Positions 51,074 to 59,780 of a stretch of DNA of 64,000 nt are shown piece by piece. Under the pieces are notes generated by a model. It saw only the letters and a program-made list of their open reading frames with translations. It did not search any database and was not told where the DNA came from. Position numbers and translations under genes: made by a program. This DNA is from Dromaius novaehollandiae (taxonomy: Eukaryota > Chordata > Aves > Casuariiformes > Dromaiidae): assembly GCF_036370855.1 (NCBI RefSeq), contig NC_088098.1:33545981-33609980 (forward strand), written 5' to 3'. The first letter of the stretch is position 1, and the number at the start of each line of letters is the position of its first letter.

Positions 51074-53464
51074 AACTTAGGGCTTGGAATGATTCATATG
51101 TCAAATGGGACAACACAGAAGAAACATGTCATAATAAGTCATTAACAAGACAAAGTGGGATCCCAGTGGGATTCAGTTACACCAAAGCTATATTGTTTGA
51201 TCAGTGGCAGAGGGAAACCTCATTAATCAGGTTAAGCAGGTCTCACTAGCCTACCACATTTGACCAGGAACAATAAAATGCTATAATCCTAAACATATAA
51301 AATACTGTCAGGGAAGGAGGATTGTGATTTCAATAGCACTTTGTCCTATAGCAAACTAGAAGCCCAATCAACTGAACAACAGACAATCATGAAATGGTGG
51401 CCCTTGTTGCTGCAATCGGAGCATTAAATCTTAATTCCTGCTTATGCAATTGTTAATAGTGTTAGCACCTTACTCAAGCGAATAATGAATCACAACTGTT
51501 CACAAATGTCCTTGGGAATGACTTCATTTGGCATGAAATGGAAGGGAAGTAAACCCTGAACTCTTTTATTTAGTTCATCAGTAAAAGGAAAAAGCCTGAA
51601 TCAGTGAAGTGGCAGAAAATGTGCAAATGACCTTCCACTGACCCTGACAAACTTTCCTGAGAACCATCCTTCCCTTGCACAGCATGCGGAAAGTGCAACA
51701 TCCCATCCTGCCCACCAAAAAAGATTGGAAATGGGCACTGTCTTTTCTCTGATTAGAAGAAACCAGCTATATCTGACGACATCTCAGTACCTGGAACTGC
51801 GGAGACTTGGCAGCCTCCTCACCTCACAGATGGAAGGAGAGCTTTGCACTCCTGATGCCTTCTCCAAGCCTTGCTTTTCAGAAATGGAGTAACCCAATGG
51901 ACTGTGTCAGGAATTCAGCTAAAAATGTCCTTATTAAAACCTAAGGCTCATTAGCATGTAAACTGTTACTCCAAGCAAGTTTATACTAAGACATGGCAAA
52001 TTACTGAGCAGTTGCACCAAAACAGTGATACGGTATTAATTATCGATCCAATGCTTATAGCAGGACTGGCCCTGGGAGAGGCAGACTCACGCTGGCTGAC
52101 TCCAACAAAGTTCAGCAGGGACTAGGCATTATGGCTGTTTGCTTGCTTTTTATAGACTTGCACAAACCGTTCCATGTGACTTACATTACCCTTGGTAGCT
52201 GGCTGCCTTTTTCAAGACCAGCTGGACCAACTCCTACAGTGTGGGTGACTGCTATCTGAACCAGCTAGGGCTGCTCCTTGTAGACAGCTGTGATCTATCT
52301 CTGGGCCATGAAACCTACTCATTTATATACCCTGTAATTCCTCCACTCAGGTAGCAAGTGCTACATTTTGCAGTAAAGCATACTCTCCTAAAGAAAAACA
52401 CAAAACACTATCTTGTAACAAGAATTAAAGCTCCAAATTGTTGTTTAAGCACACTACTTCCTTTCTGTCCCTCCGGCCTTCCAATAGCCTATACAGAAGG
52501 GAGTAAGATTGAAACTCATGCAGTTACTTTTAAGAACAAGACAATGTATTTAACTAGTCCTTTCCATAGATAGGGAACTTTAGGCTAGGACAGCTCTGTA
52601 AGAGCTTCCCAGTGCAGCAGGTAACTCCGTATTTCAGCTATAGCTCTACACTGAGGGCTGGGTTCACTTCCCAAGGTTGTGTCCCTGGTACCTGTCCCAG
52701 GGTGACACCCAGGTCTGCCCTTCCTTGTACCCTGATTTCCATATGCACAAACTGGAAAGGAGCATGAGCGCACTTCAACAAAGTCCTTAAATCTGGACAA
52801 TTAGGAACTGGCCACATTTGCTGCAGACAAAAATCTTTGTCTTTGCAGGATCAGGCCCACAGGAACTTGTATCTTCTTGTACACTTTGGTCTTCATGTGG
52901 TAAAACAGAAAAAAAAAACCCTCCTTTTTTCTGAGCCAATAATTACCTACAAATTTTTAAAAAATGATTCAAAAGCTTTTTTAGACAGCTCATTTCTTAC
53001 CTAAAAAATAAAACTGTCTTCTACATCATTGCACATATTCCACTTTTGCCATCTACTTATCTTTAAAATGCTGCAACTCTAGTATCACCAGTCCAAACAA
53101 CAGAGTGCAAACTCATCAGTTCAATCGTATTTTGTATTAGAAGCTTGATACTCTTTTTGCCTGAAATTAACACAAAAATATCAAAATCACATCTATAGAA
53201 CATGAAGAAGTGCTATGATACACGTATAACAATAATAGCAGTGGAGAGCAGAATCTACGTTTCTTCTCTGGTTGTGTGTCCTTCATGCACTGTGTGTAAC
53301 ACGAACACATTTTAGATTTGTTCACTCCTTAAAGCTTTTTTTGCAAATAGCTCAGCAAAATTAGAGAAGAAATATCACCTTTTGTAAAATATACGAAATC
53401 TCACCAAATATGTTTCAGGCTCTGCAAAATCTAGTCAAGAAAAAAAACCAAAATACGTTTCATC
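51072..53464. other. Intergenic DNA downstream of AVPR1A
   Basis: No open frame above about 70 codons and no recognisable repeat. Composition is mixed to about 52,800 and then AT-rich towards the presumed 3' end of the receptor gene. Confidence 0.5.
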
Positions 53465-56251
53465 AAACAAATATACAGGTTTATTAGAGCAAGTTACCAT
53501 GTTTTAAATGTGTACTTTTTTTCATAATTTCTTCTTTCTTTCTGTTTTCATTAGCATGCCCTCATGTTAAGCCAAAGCAACTGTTAAAAAAATGCATCTG
53601 TACAGAGGAGCAATTTAAAAAATACAGGATGTGTCTTCCAAGGTTACAATCACATGAAAAAACAAAGCTTAGTATTTACAAAATGTCTGGAATCCAAATA
53701 CCGATAAATAGTTTTATCAAATTAATTACAAAACCTGTAGAATAGTTAAAGAAAACATTTACACTGATAATCTCCAAATGTAAGCCTAGATTTTGTAACG
53801 TACTTGGAAGAAACTGAAAGTTATAATTTTGAATCAGTTTATTTTTTATATACTGGTCATTATACAAATTAGTTTTATAATCAACATTATTCTACATCTG
53901 CCTTCTGTCTTCCTTGTTTGAATAAAAACTGTAATAGAAAAATAATTCAATTTAGCAAACCATCAGTATTTTTTAGTACAACTAGTTCCTTTTTTAATAT
54001 ATATTGTATGTACAAAGCAAGTAGTAACACAAAAATAAAACTAGACAAAGAATAGTGTACTTGAAACATTTGCAATTTAAGTAATTGTGAAGTACCTTCT
54101 TGCTAAATATATGCAATATATATAATATGCACAAATACACACACTCCCAACACCACTGCATGCATTTTTTGGACTAAAATACAACTTCAGGTTCACATAC
54201 CTTCACCTAGAACTGGTGACAACTGTAGTCGTATTTGTCTACTAAAGGTGGTCAAAAAGATAGTCTGTTAAAAATAAGCCATTCCACCATGTCGTCCTTT
54301 GGGTTCTAGTGTTTCAGACAATATAAAAATAAAGTAGAATAGCTTGCTTGCCTGAAGAGCAGTAAACACTAAAAAGAAATGTAGGGAAAAGAGCTATAAT
54401 TTTCTTTAGTGACAACAAAAGCTAAACTTTTTTTGAACTACACTGTTCCCTCTTCTTTGCCCAAAATAATTAATGATATGACTGAGAGCTTCAGGCTGGA
54501 CATAGATGGGCTGGATATGGGCTTCTCTGGCATCTAGTTCTATTAATTTCTACTGCGATTATTGAGAGGGGAATGGGGACAGCTCCATCCTCCGTGAAAG
54601 GCGCAGTCACAGCCCCATTTATTTTTTACCTCAAGCAATTAGAAAAGCAATCTTGTTAGTCTGGTTTTGAGGAAGAAAAAAAAAAAGGAAACGTTGCTGA
54701 GGTCCCTCATTACAAACATAAGCATGCACATTATGCATCCATGCACATGTCCCACTCTGTTCTGGACAGCGAGCAAGAACTGCATCAGAAGTCTACATGC
54801 TGCCAGGAGAATGACGGGAGCATTTCAGGACCCAGGGAGCTCATGGAAATGGAGCAGACAGGCAGAACAGAGGGACAGCGGCATGCATACGTTCACTGAA
54901 CTACATTCAGTCTTATTTTGCTTTCACTAGTCTCAATGCCATCCTTTCAAAAGAGATCATCTGGGCTTTAAAAACACAGCAAAATTAATTTGAGGAGCTT
55001 CAAAACCCAATCTCAAGGAAAAATCCAGTCTCCATGGAAGTACACGAATATTTAGGAGCAATAAGATCAGCATTTGACTTAGCATGCATTGTAGTGAAAA
55101 CAAGCACACACTGAATGCTTTATGATTGCTAACTGTGCGGTGATGACTTTTCACTGCAGCATACCACCTCTTTTGAAGCCCACATTGTCATGATCTGCCA
55201 AAAATAAATAAATAACATTGTCAGTTCTTACATGTTCCCAGGAAAGTTGTAAGATTGATTCCCAAATTTGTCTTGGAATATACTGATTCTACAGCTGTTA
55301 CCAAACAGCAACATTCTCCTGAATTTATAGGGCTATTATTTAAGACCAAATGTGGCTTGGTCCTAGCTATCTTAGTGAAGAAAAAGAAAAAATACAATTC
55401 CTACCAATAAAGCAAGTGGTTCTGGCAGTCACAATCAGTTTTCATTATGTATTTGTTTGTAACAGTGCTGGGCTAGTCATGACTTACCATGCTACCTTAT
55501 CAATATATTTTAAAAAATGAATTAAAACATTCAAAGCAGGTGAAACAATACAAAAAAGTGCTGTAAAACTTCCATCAACATGAAGGGAAGAAGGAATGTC
55601 ACCCTAGAAATCAAACCCCATAATCTATATACAGACATTGACAGCAGTGATGGATTTGCCTTCATATGAGCTGTTGTTAGACAATTAAAAGTAATCTGAA
55701 AAGATAAAGCAATATGATCAATTAAATTCCAGACAACTCAGAGCCTATCTAACCACGTACCTTATCTGCTCAGACTGGAATTCCTTCCAGCTCTTTTCTC
55801 TTTAAGATCAAACTGTGATCTTATTTGTATCATCTTCTTTCCCTGAGACTTCAGTGGTCAATCATGAGAAATTTTAGGCATTAACACTAGAGAGCGGAGT
55901 TACCTCAACATACACCAGCTCCACTATTTTTACTGCTTTGAACAACAAGCAATGTGCTCATTATTTTATAAACATAAAACAAAATGAAAAATACATTCTA
56001 TTTAGAAAAATAATTGTTTTATTGTTGTCACTCCTTCCTGATCAGTTGCCCAAGTCCCATATACCTTTCATAAAATAATTTACACACTGCAGAGTATCTT
56101 ATTTAGCAATACGGTACATTTCATTTTATGGTCGTCTAAGTAATTCCTTGTTACCAAGGGACTGTGCCTCTGACCAACTTAAAGTGCTATGCCATAATCT
56201 TCCTAAGTGCTGCTACTGGACTCCAACACCTGCCTGCTCCGGGTGCCTGTC
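53465..56251 (-). other. AVPR1A: Probable AVPR1A 3' untranslated region
   Basis: Downstream of the stop the minus strand is AT-rich, with no open frame of note, for about 2.8 kb. AATAAA hexamers on the minus strand occur at about 56,018-56,023, 54,618-54,623, 53,838-53,843 and 53,480-53,485. The last has the best downstream context, so I place the main 3' end near 53,465. The others could give shorter alternative forms. The extent is inferred from signals only, with no transcript data. Confidence 0.5.
53480..53485 (-). terminator. Candidate distal poly(A) signal of AVPR1A
   Basis: The plus strand reads TTTATT, so the transcript has a canonical AATAAA. About 15-45 nt further on, the transcript strand is G/U- and U-rich, with a TTTGTTTG element and then TTTTGG followed by a run of eight T. 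That is the expected arrangement of hexamer, cleavage site and downstream element. A proximal hexamer at 56,018-56,023, about 230 nt past the stop, is the main alternative. Confidence 0.5.
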
Positions 56252-56535
56252 TCAAGTTGGAATGGGGATGAAGCTGGTAGATTTTGAGTGTGGCAATTCT
56301 CTCCAGGTGTTCAAGCTATGGGTTGGGCTTCTGTTGTTGGTAAAAGAAGTCTGTCGTCTACTGTTGCTGTTAGAATCTTCTTTATTCAACGTTTGCTTTA
56401 TTTTTTGACAGCAAGGGAAGCTCTGTATGCAGTCTTGCAGGAGATGCCCACTAAAGAACATGTAGATCCATGGGTTACAACAACTATTCAGACTGGCCAA
56501 TAGCGCAGTGACTGTAGTTGCAGTATTTTCAGAAT
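56252..56535 (-). CDS. AVPR1A: AVPR1A exon 2: helix 7 and cytoplasmic tail
   Basis: Exon 2 completes the receptor with residues 334-427. It follows a clean acceptor (cttccccctctacag on the minus strand), and the split codon joins as G+AT, giving DSENTATT next. Helix 7 holds the canonical NPWIY (N354-Y358), followed by FFSGHLLQD and a CC pair at C375-C376, the usual palmitoylation site that anchors helix 8. The tail carries NKED, SRRQT and NNRSPT and ends in FIPIPT. From family knowledge, mammalian V1a tails have near-identical SRRQT and NNRSPT blocks and a similar FIP-type ending; this fixes the subtype. The joined protein is 427 residues against about 418 in human V1a, the extra length lying in the N-terminus and second and third loops. 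The frame has no stop or shift, so the gene looks intact. The Ser/Thr-rich tail probably carries the phosphorylation sites for desensitisation (inference). Confidence 0.96.
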
Positions 56536-58251
56536 CTGTAGAGGGGGAAGAAAAGCAGTTTAACCCTCAATAGAACATTCTCAGTATTCAGTCAATTGCT
56601 TCATTAACCATTTGATTTTTTTTTCAGTTGCTGAATAATTCTATTTTTTTAAGTTATTGATTTGGGCATTGACATTTAAAATGAATAGTAAGGACATAAT
56701 CAGAAAAGTCCTCAATTACATAAAGCTGCCGCTGAAATTAATAGGAATTTGTCTGAATAGAATACAAAAACCTGTGGCAGAGGAAGTTACGGGACAATCC
56801 AGTACCTTGTGAAGGCACAAAATCACTTTTTTATCACAAAGTGATAGTCCCATTTCCACTGATGTTTATCCACGTGTTGAAAAGTCTGTGCTTTAAATAC
56901 TGAACAGTTTTTATCCAGACTTTTGCTTTAGAAATTGTTTACACTGGGAGGCAATGGCAAAATGCCCACTGATTTCAATAAGAACAGAACCTTGCTGTAT
57001 ACATTTTTGTGTTGAAAAATGTTGAAGAGTGCTCAAATCACTATCTTTTGAATCAAATCCATATTGCAGAGATTGAACAAATTTTACCTAAAGAAGAAAT
57101 GGAAATTAGTACTATGTCATAGTGCAGTTGTGGTCTTCTACATTCACTAGTTAAACTATGAAATACTCTAAGCATTTATTTAGTCTTATCAATTATAAGT
57201 GACTTATAAATGTTGCTGATCCACAAAGGTATAATTGCTGTGTTTTGCAGTTCCGTAAGATTTAAATAATGTCTTCAAGCAAACCTACCAAATGCCCATC
57301 TTTCCAAATAGGTTTTGACTTCTTTTTAACACTTCTGAAGTAAAAGACATTTTATCTACTGTAAGCCTTTATTTCTCTGTATATGCCTGCATTCTGGGCT
57401 TGACTTTAGTCCCATATTATGGGCAATTGATGCTCTCACTCCAGTAAATGATAATCCAGGGATATTAAAAAAATAACAAGAAATTGTGACTTCGAGCATT
57501 TTGGTTTGCATCTTTTCCATTATGAGGAAACATGGTGTATGTTAGGATGTTGCCTGTCATTCCCCATGCAATAACTTTAAACTCACTAACTATTTCCAGC
57601 CAAATTTAACAGAGGGGCAGCTATCTCGAAGATATTTCATTCCCAGCGTTTCGTGAGAAGTGCTGGCTGACGAAAGGAGACATACTCAGAGGTGACTGCC
57701 CTACTGAGAGGAAGGGTTCAGGGTGTACTCAGCCACATTACCGGACAGCAGAGAATCCACACGCAAGACATTTACAGGACAGCAGACTTAGTAAATGCCA
57801 CTCCTCACATAATTACTCGTGACATATATGCATATATGCTTGATAATAACAGAAAACGTTTCAAGGATTTTATTTGTCTCAAAAAAATGTCAAAGTGAAC
57901 TAACTCACTTTATGTGTAGTAACAAAAAAAAAGAGAGCATATGCATGTCAGCAGCTTCAACTGGAAGGAAATATTGATCATTCGAATTCACACAGCAAAC
58001 AGTTTAGCCAAAATGAGTTGGTTTTACCCTGAGTTGGGCAGCTGCTGTCTGGAGCAGCCGCAGCTCGGGCAGCAGTGCTGCCGCTGGGGCCACCTGCATC
58101 TCTCCGAGGACGTTTCCTCGGCTGCGGGGCGAAAGCCGAAACTCCACATACCCCACGGGACCCAGTGCGGTGAAGTGAAAGATTCTGGGCTCTGCCCCGG
58201 CCCCAAGTGTCCCACAGCTGCAGGGGGCCCCCACTGTGCCCCGGCACCTAC
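56536..58251 (-). other. AVPR1A: AVPR1A intron (phase 1, GT-AG, 1,716 bp)
   Basis: The intron begins GTAGGT at 58,251 and ends with a pyrimidine tract and TACAG at 56,536. It separates helix 6 from helix 7, as in mammalian V1a receptor genes. Its 5' 200 bp are still GC-rich and belong to the CpG island; the rest is AT-rich. The exon 1 frame stays open into the intron for 82 more codons, down to a stop at 58,004-58,006. I see no other coding or RNA gene in it. Confidence 0.93.
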
Positions 58252-59251
58252 CGACCCAGGGGAAGTGCTGGTCCCAGACTGACCACATCTGGATGGTGAA
58301 GAAGGGTGCCCAGCACACAACGTACGCCGAGACGATGACGAAGGTCATCTTGACGGTGCGGATTTTGGCGCGGGAGATGGTCTTGACACTGCTGACGCAG
58401 GGGGCGAGCAGCAGCCCCTGGCACGGGCCTCTGCCTGTTGCCCGCCGCCCGCCCGCCGACACCAGGCCCTCGCCTGGGCGTGTCTTGCCGCGGACGTTGC
58501 GCCAGATGTGGTAGCAGATGAAGCCGTAGCAGGTGGTGAGGATGAGCACGGGTGCCACGAAGATGCCGCCGGTGATCCAGGTGACATAGGCGCGGGGCCC
58601 CCAGGGCATGATGAAGTTTGCCCAGCAGTCGTAGACCTGCGAGCCGCGCTCCACCTCACTGAGGGAGAAGATGAAGTACTGTGGGGTGCTGAGCAGCAGG
58701 CTCAGCGCCCAGGCCGCCGCGATCATGCCGTAGGAGCGCTTGGTGGGCTGCTGCAGCGTCTTCAGCGGGTGGCACACGGCGATGTAGCGGTCGGCCGTCA
58801 TGGCCACCAGCATGTAGGCCGAGGCGAACATGCCGAAGACCTGCAGGTGCTTCACCACGCGGCACAGCCCGTCGGGGCCGTGGAAGCGGTGCGTCACCTC
58901 CCAGCACAGCTGCGGCAGCACCTGGAAGAAGGCCACCACCAGGTCGGCCAGGCTGAGGTGGCGGATGAAGAGGTGCATGCGGGACGCCTTGCGCGGCGTG
59001 CGCCGCAGCGCCAGCAGCACGCTGCCGTTGCCCAGCACCGCCACGGCGAAGGTGACGGCCAGCACGGCGATCTCCAGCTTCGCCAGCTCCTCGTCCCGCC
59101 CGAAGGGGTCCCAGCCGCCCAGGCTGCCGTTGGGCGAGCCCGACCAGGCCTCGGGGCTGGGGCTGCTGCCGCCCTCCGCCGGCCGCCCCTGGCTGCTGTT
59201 CCAGGGCGCGGGCGCCACCCGCGGGGGGCCGGCGCCGCGGGCGAGGCGCAT
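58252..59251 (-). CDS. AVPR1A: AVPR1A exon 1: V1a-type vasotocin/vasopressin receptor, N-terminus to helix 6
   Basis: This exon encodes residues 1-333 plus the first base of codon 334 of a seven-helix, class A G-protein-coupled receptor of the plasma membrane. The family binds vasopressin (vasotocin in birds) and signals through Gq and phospholipase C. Seen in the sequence: an N-terminal domain with two N-glycosylation sequons (N18, N41); RDEELAKLE just before helix 1; GNGS in helix 1 (N75); LSLADL in helix 2 (D103); FFQVLPQ (Q110, Q114); a disulfide pair C130 and C209; VVKHLQ at the start of helix 3 (K134, Q137); [11 protein letters not shown] (D154-R155-Y156) and CWAPFF in helix 6 (C313-P316). 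The segment [10 protein letters not shown] followed by [12 protein letters not shown] is characteristic of V1a rather than V1b, V2 or oxytocin receptors. The ATG at 59,251 was chosen because it is the only ATG in the open frame upstream of helix 1, though its Kozak context is weak (C at -3). Exon 1 ends at a GTAGGT donor in phase 1, between helices 6 and 7, the usual intron position in this family. Confidence 0.97.
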
Positions 59252-59750
59252 GGGGGCGCTGCGCGGCGGGCCCGGCCCTCGCACGCCCGCTCGCCGCCGC
59301 CTGCGCGCCCCGGCAGCGCGCAGCCCCGCGCCGGCCGCCTTTATGCGCCCGCGGGAGGCGAGGCGGGAGCTCCGCTGCCGGCGGCCGCCCCGCGCCTGAC
59401 GCCAGTCCCCTCCTTCGCCTCGGGCGCGCCCGCCTCGCCCCCGCGCCGCCTCCCCGCGGGAGGGGCTCGCCCCGCCGCCACCGCCGCCACCGCCGCGCCC
59501 GCAGCCCCGGGGACTTGCCCGGCGCGGCCGGCGGCCGTTGCGGCCGGCGGTTGCGGGCGGGCCGCCGCGCCGGGCTGAGGGAGCGGGCGGCCCCTCGGGC
59601 AAGGCTGCGCCGCCGTCCAGCCGCGGCGGGCGGGCAGCGCGGCGGAGGTGGCCTCCCGGGGCGGAAAGGTGTGCCGGGAGGGCTCCTCGCCGTGCTGCGA
59701 GGGCTTGCTGCTGCCGCGGCGCCCGCGGAGGGGATGAAGTACGCGGCGTG
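59252..59750 (-). promoter_or_regulatory. AVPR1A 5' UTR and core promoter region (boundaries unknown)
   Basis: This stretch lies directly upstream of the start codon and is extremely GC-rich with GC-box-like runs. The frame of the receptor stays open through it (back to 59,878) but contains no ATG, so it is best read as untranslated. There is no strong TATA box. A CATAAA on the minus strand at 59,340-59,345, 89 bp upstream of the ATG, is the nearest thing to one. Confidence 0.5.
59340..59345 (-). promoter_or_regulatory. TATA-like CATAAA upstream of AVPR1A
   Basis: The plus strand reads TTTATG, giving CATAAA on the coding strand within otherwise GC-rich DNA. If used, initiation would fall near 59,310 with a 5' UTR of about 60 nt. 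CpG-island promoters often lack a TATA box, so this may be chance. Confidence 0.22.
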
Positions 59751-59773
59751 AACGGTTGGTCGTCCTGACCGTT
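59751..59773. promoter_or_regulatory. Estrogen-response-element-like palindrome in a Myb-like inverted repeat
   Basis: At 59,758-59,770 the sequence GGTCGTCCTGACC matches the estrogen receptor consensus GGTCA-N3-TGACC at 9 of 10 fixed bases. It is enclosed by AACGGT on the left and ACCGTT on the right, inverted copies that each resemble a Myb site. The element lies about 500 bp upstream of the start codon. Its position and symmetry are seen; function is inference. Confidence 0.35.
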
Positions 59774-59780
59774 ATGCGCT

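Larger units (their letters stand above)
58030..59780. promoter_or_regulatory. CpG island over AVPR1A exon 1, 5' UTR and promoter
   Basis: GC and CpG density rise abruptly here against AT-rich flanks on both sides. The island covers all of exon 1, the start of the intron and about 0.5 kb upstream of the ATG. The densest part (59,220-59,660) has many CCG/GCC repeats such as cgccgccaccgccgccac. The transcription start is probably inside this upstream part. The high GC also explains the long spurious open frames on both strands. Confidence 0.85.

Noticed and set aside
58508-59578. A 356-codon open frame on the plus strand, antisense to AVPR1A exon 1
   Set aside because: It is the shadow of the GC-rich receptor exon and 5' UTR. 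The product is Ala/Arg/Gly/Pro/His-rich without domains, and GC-rich DNA has few stops on either strand.
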